Below, in pieces: positions 39,927 to 48,996 of a DNA stretch of 63,594 bases. Made by a program: the position numbers and the translations under genes. Numbering within the stretch: the first letter of the stretch is position 1; each line of letters opens with the position of its first letter. Under the pieces are notes generated by a model. It worked only from the letters and a program-made list of their open reading frames with translations. It did not search any database and was not told the origin of the DNA. The DNA comes from Dethiosulfovibrio salsuginis (GTDB lineage Bacteria > Synergistota > Synergistia > Synergistales > Dethiosulfovibrionaceae), in assembly GCF_900177735.1 (NCBI RefSeq), contig NZ_FXBB01000015.1, positions 1 through 63,594 on the forward strand, given 5' to 3'.

Positions 39927-41060
39927 GTGGGATACAGGCCTAGCAGGATGGAGGTCAATCTGGAAAACGTGGCTTTTAACTACCGATCTATAAAAAACCA
40001 CGTAGGGCCCTCCGTCCAGGTTATGTCGGTGATCAAGGCGGATGCCTACGGTCATGGGGTGCTTGAGGTGGCTAGGTGCTTGTCTAAAGAGGGATGCCAG
40101 CGGTTTGCCGTGGCTACCTCCGACGAAGCCTTTCACCTCAGGGATTCGGGGATAGGGGAATCTATCCTCATAATGGGCCCCACCTCCTACGGTGCTGCCG
40201 GAGAGATCGTTCGACAGGGGCTGGCGGTGTCTATCACCGATATGAACATGGCCAAAGCTCTGAGCCAGGCGGCGGTCAAAGAGGGATCCCGTGGGGTTAT
40301 TCACCTCAAAGTCGATACAGGCATGGGGCGAATCGGCTTCCTCCCCGACGAGCTTCCCTCCGTCCTCGACGAGATAACCGCCCTTCCAGGTCTCCATCTG
40401 GAGGGCCTTTTTACCCATTTCGCCACCGCCGACGAGGGGAGGCTGGACTATACGGAGACCCAGTACGACCGTTACCTGAGGGCCCTGTCGATCCTCGAGG
40501 ATCGAGGTGTAAGGGTTCCTCTAAGGCACGTATGCAACAGCGCTGGGACGTTAAACTCTCCGGAAAAGCACCTTGACTGTTGTCGGCCTGGGGTAATCCT
40601 CTACGGTATGTGGCCTTCATCGGACTGTATAAGGCCGATAGAGCTGAGGCCTACCTTCGAGGTTAAAACCTCTATCGCTGCCCTCAGGACTTTGCCTCCA
40701 GGTAGCGGTGTCGGCTACGGTCTTCGTTACATGACAAGAGGGGAGGAACGTATAGCTGTTTTGCCTATAGGATACGCCGATGGTCTATCTCGAGCTTTTT
40801 CGATGAAGATCAACGTGTTGGTTAAAGGCAGGATGGTCCCCCAGGTCGGCAACATCTGTATGGATCAGACTATGATAAACGTCACCGGATTGGACGTGTC
40901 GGTAGGCGATGAGGTGGTCATAGTGGGCAAACAGGGCGATCAGGTTATCTCTCCAGACGACCTCGCCGGAGCTAGACAAAACACGATTAATTACGAAATA
41001 CCGATCATGTTCAGCAAAAGGGTTCCTAGGGTATACGTGGATAAAAGCAATTCTCAATAG
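39927..41060 (+). CDS. alr: Alanine racemase
   Basis: A 377-residue fold-type III PLP enzyme makes D-alanine for peptidoglycan. The PLP lysine is in SVIKADAYGHG, GVIHLKVDTGMGRIGF follows, and the catalytic Tyr is in GYGLRYMTRGEERIAVLPIGYADG. NICMDQTMINVTG completes the pattern. GTG at 39927 is chosen over ATG 39918, because AGGGGG lies directly against the ATG but is about 9 bases from the GTG. Confidence 0.93.
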   Translation: MGYRPSRMEVNLENVAFNYRSIKNHVGPSVQVMSVIKADAYGHGVLEVARCLSKEGCQRFAVATSDEAFHLRDSGIGESILIMGPTSYGAAGEIVRQGLAVSITDMNMAKALSQAAVKEGSRGVIHLKVDTGMGRIGFLPDELPSVLDEITALPGLHLEGLFTHFATADEGRLDYTETQYDRYLRALSILEDRGVRVPLRHVCNSAGTLNSPEKHLDCCRPGVILYGMWPSSDCIRPIELRPTFEVKTSIAALRTLPPGSGVGYGLRYMTRGEERIAVLPIGYADGLSRAFSMKINVLVKGRMVPQVGNICMDQTMINVTGLDVSVGDEVVIVGKQGDQVISPDDLAGARQNTINYEIPIMFSKRVPRVYVDKSNSQ

Positions 41061-41171
41061 ACAGACTTTATTGGGGTTGGTATTGACGGGGAAATAGTGC
41101 TAATATCATGTGGGAATGTGGTTGTTATGCGATAAGTTAAAAATCGCACATTTTGCAGGAGGTGTAGTTTT

Positions 41172-42449
41172 ATGGCAGTGGTGAAGCGTACTTCCGATAA
41201 CGTGTTGCTCGATACGGCTCTTAAGAACTTTTATGCAGCGGCAGAGGAGATGGGCCTTGACGATGGTCTTGTGGAGATCCTAAGCCGTTCGGAGAGAAAG
41301 ACCTGTGTGTCTATCCCCGTGGAGATGGACGACGGCTCTATCAAGGTTTTTGACGGATACAGAGTTGCCCACTCTACCGCTATAGGGCCCGCCAAAGGCG
41401 GAGTCAGGTTCCACCAGGAGGTCTGTGTGGACGAGTGTGAGGCCCTCGCCTTTATGATGACCTGGAAGTGTTCCCTCGCCGGGATCCCTTACGGCGGAGG
41501 AAAGGGAGGGGTATGCTGCAACCCTCTTGAGATGTCCCTTAAAGAAAAGGAGAGAGTCTCCCGTACCTTTGCCGCTCGCATCGAGCCCGTCGTAGGAGCC
41601 TGGACCGATATCCCTGCCCCTGACGTGAACACCGGTGGCCCCGAGATGGTTTGGTTTATGGACACCATCAGCAGAATGCGCGGCAGACTTGAGCCCGCGA
41701 TATTCACCGGCAAGCCTATCTCCCTTTGGGGATCCAAAGGCCGTACCGCCGCGACTGGACTCGGTGTGGCAACCTGCGCTATCGAGCTTCTGAACGTCCT
41801 TAACGTCCCTGTAGAGGGAGCAACCGTGGCTATTCAGGGATTCGGCAACGTCGGAACCTACGCTGGACTCACCATGATCGACGCCGGTGCCAAAGTCGTA
41901 GCGATCAGCGACATCACCGGGACCTACTACTGCAAGGACGGTCTTGACATAAAGAAGGCTGTCGAGCACGTCACCAACCATCCCAAGAAGCTCCTTGAGG
42001 GCTTTGAGCAGGCCGGTCTCGAGAAGAAAGACCTGGCGGACCTTGTCCTAGTGGACTGCGACGTTCTCCTTCCCTGCGCCCTTGAGGGAGCCATCAACGG
42101 CAAAAACGCCGACGGCGTGAAGGCCAAGTACATCGTCGAGGGAGCCAACGGCCCTGTCACCCCTGAGGGAGACGCCATCCTCGACGCTAAGGGAGTTCTC
42201 GTCGTGCCCGACTTCCTCGCTAACTCCGGCGGAGTGGTAGGATCCTACTTCGAGTGGTGCCAGGATCTTGGCGGTTTCTTCTGGACCGAGGAGGAGTACA
42301 ACCAGAGGCTTCTCCGTATCATGACCGACAACTTCAAGACGGTCTGGGACTACTCCCAGAAGAACAACGTCAAAATGCGTCGGGCCGCCTTCATGGCAGC
42401 TATCCAGAGGGTTGCCGATGCGGTGAAGATGAGAGGCGTATTCCTCTAG
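41172..42449 (+). CDS. Glutamate dehydrogenase
   Basis: A 425-residue Glu/Leu dehydrogenase. GPAKGGVRFHQEV with catalytic Lys, KCSLAGIPYGGGKGGV, DIPAPDVNTGGPEMVWFMDT, and the Rossmann motif VAIQGFGNVGTYAG are all present. Length and sequence fit the catabolic clostridial/archaeal type that oxidises glutamate to 2-oxoglutarate with NAD(P). It is a central enzyme for an amino-acid fermenter. AGGAGG lies upstream of the ATG. It is monocistronic with its own terminator. Confidence 0.93.
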   Translation: MAVVKRTSDNVLLDTALKNFYAAAEEMGLDDGLVEILSRSERKTCVSIPVEMDDGSIKVFDGYRVAHSTAIGPAKGGVRFHQEVCVDECEALAFMMTWKCSLAGIPYGGGKGGVCCNPLEMSLKEKERVSRTFAARIEPVVGAWTDIPAPDVNTGGPEMVWFMDTISRMRGRLEPAIFTGKPISLWGSKGRTAATGLGVATCAIELLNVLNVPVEGATVAIQGFGNVGTYAGLTMIDAGAKVVAISDITGTYYCKDGLDIKKAVEHVTNHPKKLLEGFEQAGLEKKDLADLVLVDCDVLLPCALEGAINGKNADGVKAKYIVEGANGPVTPEGDAILDAKGVLVVPDFLANSGGVVGSYFEWCQDLGGFFWTEEEYNQRLLRIMTDNFKTVWDYSQKNNVKMRRAAFMAAIQRVADAVKMRGVFL

Positions 42450-42482
42450 TATTCGCCACAATCGTTACAGCTAACGCCATCA

Positions 42483-42508
42483 GCGGGGCCTTTGGCCCCG
42501 CATTTTTT
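42483..42508 (+). terminator. Terminator after glutamate dehydrogenase
   Basis: GCGGGGCC (42483-42490), loop TTT, GGCCCCGC (42494-42501), then A and T6. Confidence 0.9.
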
Positions 42509-42513
42509 GTGCC

Positions 42514-42542
42514 TTGACATAGGAGAATCGGGCTGTTATAGT
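42514..42542 (+). promoter_or_regulatory. Promoter of the peroxiredoxin operon
   Basis: TTGACA (42514-42519), 17-base spacer, TATAGT (42537-42542); the -10 is overlapped by the palindromic operator. Confidence 0.85.
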
Positions 42543-42564
42543 ATCAGTAATGATTACTGATACT
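42540..42564 (+). promoter_or_regulatory. PerR/Fur-type operator
   Basis: AGTATCAGTAA-TGA-TTACTGATACT is a perfect 11-bp inverted repeat with a TAATGATTA core like Per and Fur boxes. It covers the -10 and start site of the peroxiredoxin promoter, so binding would repress. A Fur-family gene is two genes downstream. Confidence 0.8.
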
Positions 42565-42580
42565 GAATGGAGGAGATATT

Positions 42581-43141
42581 ATGTACCGTATCAACGATAA
42601 GGTTCAAGATTTCTCGACTATGGCTTTCCACCAGGGAGACCTGAAAAACATAGATTTTTCCCAATCTGACGGTAAATGGCGAGTGATGTTCTTCTACCCC
42701 GCCGATTTCACCTTCGTATGTCCTACCGAGCTCGGGGAGATGGCGGACTACTACGATAAGTTCGTGGAAGAGGGAGCGGAGGTCTTCAGCGTAAGCACCG
42801 ATACCGAGTTCGTCCATATGGCCTGGCACGAGGCATCTCCTACGATAGCCAAGATAAAGTTTCCTATGCTGGCGGACCCTAGCGGGAAGATAAGCAGGGA
42901 CTTCGGTGTATATCTGGAGGATTCCGGTGTCGCTCTAAGAGGGACTTTTATCGTAGATCCTAGCGGCGTTCTGAAGGCCATGGAGATCCACGATCTGGAC
43001 ATAGGCCGCAGTGCAAAGGAGCTTCTTCGGAAACTTCAGGCCGCCAAGTTCTCCGCCACTCACGGCCAGGTATGTCCCGCCAGTTGGGAGCCTGGAGACG
43101 AGGGTATGGTTCCCGGTAAGGATTTAGTCGGAAAGATATAG
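42581..43141 (+). CDS. ahpC: Peroxiredoxin, AhpC type
   Basis: A 186-residue typical 2-Cys peroxiredoxin reduces H2O2 and organic peroxides. The peroxidatic Cys is in FYPADFTFVCPTELGEMADYY (near residue 47) and the resolving Cys in THGQVCPASWEPG (near 167). VSTDTEFVHMAWHE and GTFIVDPSG are conserved. GGAGG precedes the ATG. No AhpF is adjacent, so the reductant is probably a thioredoxin-like system. It is expressed from a promoter masked by the palindromic operator. Confidence 0.94.
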   Translation: MYRINDKVQDFSTMAFHQGDLKNIDFSQSDGKWRVMFFYPADFTFVCPTELGEMADYYDKFVEEGAEVFSVSTDTEFVHMAWHEASPTIAKIKFPMLADPSGKISRDFGVYLEDSGVALRGTFIVDPSGVLKAMEIHDLDIGRSAKELLRKLQAAKFSATHGQVCPASWEPGDEGMVPGKDLVGKI

Positions 43142-43153
43142 GAGGGGTTCTGA

Positions 43154-43324
43154 ATGGAAGACCATGGTAAAATACTGGAGGCCCTTTCCTCCGGTCCTAT
43201 GAGACCTGGGGAGGTTGCCGACGCTACAGGATTGGACAAAGATTCGGTCTCAAAGGCCCTAAAAAGCCTTAAGGCCGAGGGGAAAGTGATATCCCCTAAG
43301 AGGTGCTATTACGGCTTGCCCTAG
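43154..43324 (+). CDS. Small winged-helix (MarR-like) DNA-binding protein
   Basis: A 56-residue protein: ILEALSSGPMRPGEVADATGLDKDSVSKALKSLKAEGKVISPKRCYYGL is a complete minimal winged helix, like the HTH of MarR/ArsR regulators without any ligand domain. GGAGGGG precedes the ATG. It lies 12 bases after the peroxiredoxin and 25 bases before the PerR-like gene, so all three are probably one operon. Its target is unknown. Confidence 0.75.
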   Translation: MEDHGKILEALSSGPMRPGEVADATGLDKDSVSKALKSLKAEGKVISPKRCYYGLP

Positions 43325-43349
43325 GGGGTGTTAGCCTGGGGGTGAATGT

Positions 43350-43733
43350 ATGGTTATACAGAGACGGTCTAAACAGAGGGATGCCGTCCTCGCCGTGGTC
43401 TCTCAGGAGGGGCTCCACCCAACCGCTGAGGACGTCCTCTTTAAGGTTCGGGAGGAGATGCCTAAGGTAAGTTTAGGTACGATCTACAGGAATCTGGATC
43501 AGCTCTGTGATTCCGGCGCTATATGGAAGCTTCCGGTCTCCGATGGCCCCTGCCGATACGAGGGAAATCCCGAGAGGCACCTCCACTCTATGTGCCCTCA
43601 CTGCGGAGCTGTTAAGGATGTTTGGCCCTCTGGAGATCCTCTCGATCGTTCCTCTTTGCCTGAGGAGTACGGAGAGGCGGACTATAGGTTGCTTTTGATA
43701 TCGCCTTGCGATAAGTGTAAAGACGGTGGATAG
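43350..43733 (+). CDS. Fur-family regulator, PerR-like
   Basis: A 127-residue Fur-family protein. The winged helix (QRDAVLAVVSQEGLHPTAEDVLFKVREEMPKVSLGTIYRNLDQL) is followed by a dimerisation domain with HLHSMCPHCG and a C-terminal CDKC, the structural zinc site of PerR. Placement behind a peroxiredoxin and a TAATnATTA operator supports peroxide sensing. Protein sequence alone does not distinguish PerR from Fur. The TAG stop lies inside the terminator stem. Confidence 0.88.
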   Translation: MVIQRRSKQRDAVLAVVSQEGLHPTAEDVLFKVREEMPKVSLGTIYRNLDQLCDSGAIWKLPVSDGPCRYEGNPERHLHSMCPHCGAVKDVWPSGDPLDRSSLPEEYGEADYRLLLISPCDKCKDGG

Positions 43734-43758
43734 CCCTAGGGCTGTCCACCGTCTTTTT
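43719..43758. terminator. Bidirectional terminator after the PerR-like gene
   Basis: An 18-bp stem (AAAGACGGTGGATAGCCC against GGGCTGTCCACCGTCTTT, one wobble) with T5 on the plus side. It separates converging perR-like and asnS genes. Confidence 0.88.
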
Positions 43759-43763
43759 GCGGA

Positions 43764-45068
43764 CTAGGGATTCAGCCTGTATATGGTCCTAGGCCAGGGA
43801 ATAACCTCCCGTATATGATGAAGCCCGCAGATCCATGCGACGGTCCTCTCCAGCCCTATGCCGAAGCCGCTGTGGACGAAGGTTCCGTAACGACGGAGGT
43901 CCAGGTACCACTGGTAGGAATCCATGTCCAAGCCGTCGGCCTCCATCCGGGAGACCAGCTTGCCCAGATCGTCCTCCCTCTGGGAACCTCCTATGATCTC
44001 TCCGTATCCCTCCGGTGCCAGCAGGTCGGCACAGAGGACCGTCTCTACGTCGTCGGGATTCTCCTTCATGTAAAAGGCCTTGGCTCCTTTGGGGTAGCAC
44101 TCGACGAATATAGGCCTGTCGTACTGTTGTGTAAGTACGGTCTCGTCCTCCGCCCCTAGGTCGTCGCCGAAGGCTATAGAGCTTCCCAATTCGTTCAGCT
44201 TGACCACCGCGTCTCTGTAGTTGATGTGATAGAAGGGTCCCTCTGTGACCGATTTTAGGGGGTCTAAGTCCCTCTCAAGGAGGGCCAGCTCCTTGGGGCA
44301 GTGCTCTAATACCTGCTCTACTGTGTATCGGACAAGCTCTTCCTGGAGGTCCATGTTGTCCTTGTGGTCGTAGAAAGCCACCTCCGGCTCGAGCATCCAG
44401 AACTCGGTGAGGTGCCTTCTGGTCTTTGATTTCTCCGCCCTGAAGGTGGGGCCGAAACAGTAGACCTTTCCGTAGGCCGCCGCTGCCGCCTCGGCGTAGA
44501 GCTGACCTGTCTGGGCCAAGTAGGCTTTCTGGTCGAAGTAATCCAGCTCAAAGAGCCCCGAGGCACCCTCCCCGATGGCTCCGGTGATTATAGGGCTGTC
44601 CACCAGCATAAAGTCCTTATTGTGGAAGAACTCCCTCCAGGACCATATGATCCTCTCCCTGACGGTCATTATTGCTCTCTGTCTCTGGCTTCTGAGCCAG
44701 AGGTGTCTGTTGTCCAGCAGGAAGTCGACGCCGTGGTCCTTTTTGCCGATAGGGTATTCGTCGGTGGGGTTGTGGACCACCTTGATCGACGACACCGATA
44801 ACTCCACCCCTGATGCGGACCTATCGTCCGCCCTGACCGTTCCGGTCACCTCTAAAGAGGTCTCCATCCAGAGCTTTTTAGCCTCGTCGAACGCCTCCTC
44901 GGAGACCTCGTTTTTCACCATAACCGCCTGGACGAAACCCGATCCATCCCTTATCTGGAGAAAATGGATCTTCCCGGAGCTCCTTTTGTTGTACATCCAT
45001 CCCTTGATGACCACCTCTTCTCCTAGGTGACCTATCATTTCTTTGATGCTTATCCAAGGTGTTCCCAT
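43764..45068 (-). CDS. asnS: Asparaginyl-tRNA synthetase
   Basis: A 434-residue class IIb synthetase. The OB fold (VVIKGWMYNKRSSGKIHFLQIRDGSGFVQAV) binds the anticodon. Motif 2 is FGPTFRAEKSKTRRHLTEFWMLEPE and motif 3 is GFGIGLERTVAWICGLHHIREVIPWPR. The Asn-type signature (no Asp-specific QSPQ segment; FLVDSPIITGAIGEGASGLFELDYF instead) favours AsnS. ATG at 45068 has GAGGAGG upstream and replaces an earlier in-frame start. Confidence 0.93.
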   Translation of the reverse strand: MGTPWISIKEMIGHLGEEVVIKGWMYNKRSSGKIHFLQIRDGSGFVQAVMVKNEVSEEAFDEAKKLWMETSLEVTGTVRADDRSASGVELSVSSIKVVHNPTDEYPIGKKDHGVDFLLDNRHLWLRSQRQRAIMTVRERIIWSWREFFHNKDFMLVDSPIITGAIGEGASGLFELDYFDQKAYLAQTGQLYAEAAAAAYGKVYCFGPTFRAEKSKTRRHLTEFWMLEPEVAFYDHKDNMDLQEELVRYTVEQVLEHCPKELALLERDLDPLKSVTEGPFYHINYRDAVVKLNELGSSIAFGDDLGAEDETVLTQQYDRPIFVECYPKGAKAFYMKENPDDVETVLCADLLAPEGYGEIIGGSQREDDLGKLVSRMEADGLDMDSYQWYLDLRRYGTFVHSGFGIGLERTVAWICGLHHIREVIPWPRTIYRLNP

Positions 45069-45167
45069 GAGTAAAGCCTCCTCGTCGTTCTTTATCTTCC
45101 CGAAACAGGGCAAGTATATGATACACTAAGTTTGAGATTTCATTTTGTCACAGTGGGAGGGCTTTGC

Positions 45168-46556
45168 TTGGATTTTCCTCGACTTATGATAGCCGACGAG
45201 CGGCGGGAAGATGTAATTCCCCTCGGAATCGTTCTGGCGGCCACTATCAGATCAATGGGGATTCCTCTGAGGCTTTTTGCCGGAGGGATCGACGACCGCT
45301 ATCTCAGGATGCTTTCCCTGGGAACCGGTCAGGAGGTATTTTCCATCGATCCTCTTCAGTTCAAAAGCGAATCGGAGGTTCGGTTTTTCTTCGGGTCTAT
45401 GGCTAAGGGAGACTGTCTGAATCTAATTCTATCCCCCTTAGGGGTTGCCGTCGCCGAGGACCGAATGGTGATTAACCAGGGCACCGTGGACTTGGCCAGG
45501 ATCCTCGACTGTGGCGTGGTCTCCATGGTCCACGCAAACCCCTTGGCAAGTATCACCGCCAGGGTGATGGCAGGGGTATGGGAGAGATTTTCGAAGGAAA
45601 ACGTAGACCTCTACGGCGCGGTTTTTTCCTCGGTCCTTAATCCCAGGGAATACCAGCTTTTAGAGATAGAGCTGGGACGGTCCATTCCGTCTATGGCCCT
45701 GGGCTACGTCCCTAGATACATGGAGAGGCGTATGATTTCGGTGGTGGATCTCTGTTCCGATCCAAGGGTAGCTCAGCCTATAGTCACCTTAGGTTCCCAG
45801 CTTAAGTCTATGACGGGGCAGATAGACTGGTCCGCTCTCATGGCTTTCGGTGAATATCGAACTAATCTTGACGTGCCAGCAAAATCCATAGAGCCTCTGT
45901 CCGGTGCTCCTGCTGTGGCGATCATTACCGACGACTCTCTTTCCATGGGAATAGATAACGATATAGCCCTCTTTCGGGCTATCGGATGCCGGATTATCCC
46001 GGTGTCTTTGACCAGGGAGATTGTCCCACCGGAGGCTAAAGCGATCTACTTTCCTCACGGGCTAGGGCACGTGGCACTGAAGAGGCTGATCAACAACCGT
46101 CCTCTGTTCGACCAGGTAATTAACCTCCCTCTGAGGGGCAGGGCCACCTTGATCAACGGCGGCTTTTCCTCGGTATGGGGAAAGTGGTATGCCCTTTCGG
46201 AGGACAGCATGGATCGAGTCGCTGGGTTAGGCGCCTTCGAGGAAGGGGTTATCGTAGCTCCCCATTTTAGAGGTGAAGGTGTGGCGGTGGATATAGAGCC
46301 TCTACCGGGGGCCAGAGAGACCTTGCACTACGAGGAAGGGGAAAAGATGAGAGGCTACCTCTCGGGCTTTATGAAATCCTCCCTGGGAATCCCCGGTAAA
46401 GGGCTCTGTTCCTGGGCCCTTCGGGAATCGGACACGAAGAAAGAGCTAGGAGAGGCCATTTGGAAGATAAGAAAGACCGTAGGCAGTCAGGCAAAGATAG
46501 AGCTGTGGAGCTGTCCTGAGCTGATAAAGCGGTGGATCAGGACCGAGACCAGATAG
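45168..46556 (+). CDS. Degenerate CbiA/CobB-like amidotransferase-fold protein
   Basis: A 462-residue protein that follows cobyrinate a,c-diamide synthase along most of its length: a dethiobiotin-synthase-like half with CGVVSMVHANPLASITARVMAGV, GAVFSSVLNP, IPSMALGYVPRYMERR, and a glutaminase-like half with AVAIITDDSLSMGIDNDIALFRAIGCRIIPVS and LINGGFSSVWGKW. The P-loop (SGVGKTT) is replaced by IADERREDV, and the nucleophile Cys of the ECGG motif is absent. It probably lacks the family reaction. TTG at 45168 has GGGAGGG 6 bases upstream. The CoA ligase start lies 17 bases beyond its stop. Confidence 0.65.
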   Translation: MDFPRLMIADERREDVIPLGIVLAATIRSMGIPLRLFAGGIDDRYLRMLSLGTGQEVFSIDPLQFKSESEVRFFFGSMAKGDCLNLILSPLGVAVAEDRMVINQGTVDLARILDCGVVSMVHANPLASITARVMAGVWERFSKENVDLYGAVFSSVLNPREYQLLEIELGRSIPSMALGYVPRYMERRMISVVDLCSDPRVAQPIVTLGSQLKSMTGQIDWSALMAFGEYRTNLDVPAKSIEPLSGAPAVAIITDDSLSMGIDNDIALFRAIGCRIIPVSLTREIVPPEAKAIYFPHGLGHVALKRLINNRPLFDQVINLPLRGRATLINGGFSSVWGKWYALSEDSMDRVAGLGAFEEGVIVAPHFRGEGVAVDIEPLPGARETLHYEEGEKMRGYLSGFMKSSLGIPGKGLCSWALRESDTKKELGEAIWKIRKTVGSQAKIELWSCPELIKRWIRTETR

Positions 46557-46573
46557 ATCTGGAGGTGGAGCGA

Positions 46574-48055
46574 ATGGTCAGAATAGAGGATGTCGTAAGG
46601 GATAGATGGAGCGATGAGGACCCTATCCTTTGGTGGGACGGAACATGGTGGAAGGCGCAGGAGATTTTTGACCTCGCTTCCAGGATGGAGGCCTCTTTGG
46701 CAAGGGCAGGCTTTCTTAGAGGTTACCGTTTGGCGGTTTTGATGCCTAACTGCCCCGCCCTGTTGGCCCTGTCCCTGGCCTGTTGGAGGCTAGGGGGGAC
46801 GGTAGCGTCTTTAAACCCCGCCTCCGGTGCGGAGGGACTGTTGGCCGCCTTAAAACACGGAGAGCCTTCGACGGTGGTGGTAGGGGAGTCTATCGCCGAG
46901 AAACTCGCCCCTGCGTTGGATCTAGCCGAGGTAGGGTGGTCGTCCATCTCCCCTGAAGGAGAGGGAGAGCCCTTTCGATGCGAAAGCTGTGCTCCCTCCA
47001 GCGACGACATAGCCCTGCTTTTCGCCACATCAGGCACTACCGGAAGGCCTAAGGCGGTTCCCCTTACCCATAATAACGTTATAAGCGACGTCCAGCAGTC
47101 TCTGGATAAAGTCAGGATGATAAACGAAGAGGACGTTTTCCTCAACGTGTTGCCTAACTTCCATACATTAGGTTTCGTGGTGAGCGGAATACTGCCCCTT
47201 ATAACCGGTTGTCGGCAGGCGATTATGCCCTCTTTTATGCCCCCCGAGAGGGTCTTGGACTGTATAGATCTCTCTGAGGTCACCGTTATGGTTGGAGTCC
47301 CCACTATGCTTCGCTTCCTTGTCGCAGGAGCGTCTAAGGCCGGAAGGCGTTTCTCCTCCATAAGGCTGATAATCAGCGGTGGAGACCGTTTCCCACCTGA
47401 GCTTGACCGTCGGGTGGAGGACGTCTTCGGAGTCCCCGTTCTCGAGGGTTACGGTCTGACCGAGTGTTCCCCGGTGCTTGCGGTGAATCCCGATTATAGC
47501 TCCAGAAAACTTGGGACCGCAGGCCCCATTCTGGACCAGGTGGAGTGGCAGGTTAGGTCCGAGGATGGAGTGGTTTTGGACGTCGGCGAGGAGGGGATCC
47601 TGTGGGTGAGAGGCCCCTCTGTGGTGACCGAATACTTCGGAAGTCTCCCTGGGACAGGCGATAGGTTCGAGGATGGCTGGTTTAACACCGGCGATGTGGT
47701 TGTCGTCGATGGGTCCGGTTATGTCTCCATAATGGACAGGGCTTCCGATGTGATAATCGTAGGAGGTTTTAACGTATATCCTCAGGAGGTCGAGAACGTG
47801 TTGGTCTCTTTTCCTGGGGTTAAGGAGGCGGCGGTGGTGGGCCGTTCAAACTCGATGAGCGGACAGGTTCCCCACGGCTACGTTATCGCCGAAGGGGAGG
47901 ATATCTCTTCCTCCGATCTCATAGCCTACTGCAAGGAAAAACTGGCTCACTATAAGGTCCCCAGGAAGATCCATTTTGTCCAGAATCTCCCTAGGAACAG
48001 TCTAGGTAAGGTCCTGCGGCGTGTTTTAAGGGACGAGTTAGGCGGAAAGCGATAG
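46574..48055 (+). CDS. AMP-dependent acyl-CoA synthetase
   Basis: A 493-residue ANL-superfamily ligase. The P-loop is LFATSGTTGRPKAVPLTH (near residue 155), LEGYGLTECSPVLAVNP is the A5 motif, GWFNTGDVVVVDGSGYVSIMDRASDVIIVGGFNVYPQEVE is A7-A8, and the catalytic Lys is in PRNSLGKVLRRVL. It activates a fatty or other carboxylic acid to a CoA thioester. ATG at 46574 has GGAGGTGGAG upstream. It is probably cotranscribed with the CbiA-like gene. Its end overlaps the opposing HAD gene by 18 bases. Confidence 0.9.
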   Translation: MVRIEDVVRDRWSDEDPILWWDGTWWKAQEIFDLASRMEASLARAGFLRGYRLAVLMPNCPALLALSLACWRLGGTVASLNPASGAEGLLAALKHGEPSTVVVGESIAEKLAPALDLAEVGWSSISPEGEGEPFRCESCAPSSDDIALLFATSGTTGRPKAVPLTHNNVISDVQQSLDKVRMINEEDVFLNVLPNFHTLGFVVSGILPLITGCRQAIMPSFMPPERVLDCIDLSEVTVMVGVPTMLRFLVAGASKAGRRFSSIRLIISGGDRFPPELDRRVEDVFGVPVLEGYGLTECSPVLAVNPDYSSRKLGTAGPILDQVEWQVRSEDGVVLDVGEEGILWVRGPSVVTEYFGSLPGTGDRFEDGWFNTGDVVVVDGSGYVSIMDRASDVIIVGGFNVYPQEVENVLVSFPGVKEAAVVGRSNSMSGQVPHGYVIAEGEDISSSDLIAYCKEKLAHYKVPRKIHFVQNLPRNSLGKVLRRVLRDELGGKR

Positions 48056-48892
48056 CCCTAAGGCCCTTATGGCGTCCTCTACCTTGGAGAACCTGAACTC
48101 CGAGTCCTTAAGGATGTTGCCTATGGCTATAAAATCCCCTCTTCCAAAGGCTTTGAGAGCGGCTCTGTCGCTGGCGGTGTCCCCAAAAAACAGGGGCCAG
48201 GATTTCCCCAGCCTGTGGCAGACCGTCTCAAGCCCTTCAGGAGAGGGTTTTTTTATTCCGTCGTCGGAACACACCGCTCGGTCTCCTGGGAGGTCCTCCC
48301 ATCCAAGGGCGAGAAGGGCGAGAGAAAGTTCCTTTCTGGATCTGCCGGTGTATATGCCTACAGGCAGAGGGATTTTCCTCCAGTTGCGGTTAAGCAGAGG
48401 CCTCTCGTTTCTCCACAGCCCAGGATCTCCCTCGAACACCGGCTTTCTCCTGAGGATCTCGAGGGTTTTCTCCTCTCCAAAGTAGAGCTCTTCGCAGATC
48501 TTTCTGGTCTGCTCGTAGGGCAGAATGTCGCCTATAGACTCTTTTACCCACGCTGTAAAAGTTTGGCCGGAGTCTTCGGCCTCTTTCAGTTTTTCCTCCC
48601 ACTCCCAGGGGGTCGGGAAGCTCTCATCTAGGCCGTTTTTGCCCTTAGCCGCCGCGAGGGAAAGGATTCCCCAGCAGATATCGTAATCGTCGTTTAAAAA
48701 TGAAAATCTCTTGGAAACCTCAAAGTGCCTTACGGTGAAAGGGGATGAATCGTTATTCCGTCCCAGTATATGCTCCCATACCCTCGGTATGGATTCCCTT
48801 ATTACCTCGGGGAAAGATTTGGCCGTATCCATCAATACCCCGTCTACGTCGAAAATAATGCAGTCCGCCTTTAGCGGTGATAGAATCGCCAT
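48038..48892 (-). CDS. HAD-superfamily phosphatase
   Basis: A 284-residue HAD hydrolase. Motif I is IIFDVDGVLMDT (catalytic Asp pair), motif II Thr is in VGIYTGRSRKEL, the motif III Lys is in CSDDGIKKPSPEGL, and motif IV is LFFGDTASDRAAL. The alpha-helical cap is longer than in phosphoglycolate phosphatases. The substrate is not predictable. It resembles the IA-type family whose members are sometimes found near aminotransferase genes, and a MocR gene is divergent from it here. Confidence 0.85.
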   Translation of the reverse strand: MAILSPLKADCIIFDVDGVLMDTAKSFPEVIRESIPRVWEHILGRNNDSSPFTVRHFEVSKRFSFLNDDYDICWGILSLAAAKGKNGLDESFPTPWEWEEKLKEAEDSGQTFTAWVKESIGDILPYEQTRKICEELYFGEEKTLEILRRKPVFEGDPGLWRNERPLLNRNWRKIPLPVGIYTGRSRKELSLALLALGWEDLPGDRAVCSDDGIKKPSPEGLETVCHRLGKSWPLFFGDTASDRAALKAFGRGDFIAIGNILKDSEFRFSKVEDAIRALGLSLSA

Positions 48893-48996
48893 AATTAACT
48901 CCTCCAGCTGATTAGAAATGACGATCTATTCTAGATGCTTATCGGTTTAAAGGCAAGGGGGTTACCTCAGGTAGTATGACAAGGAGGCTTATATTT

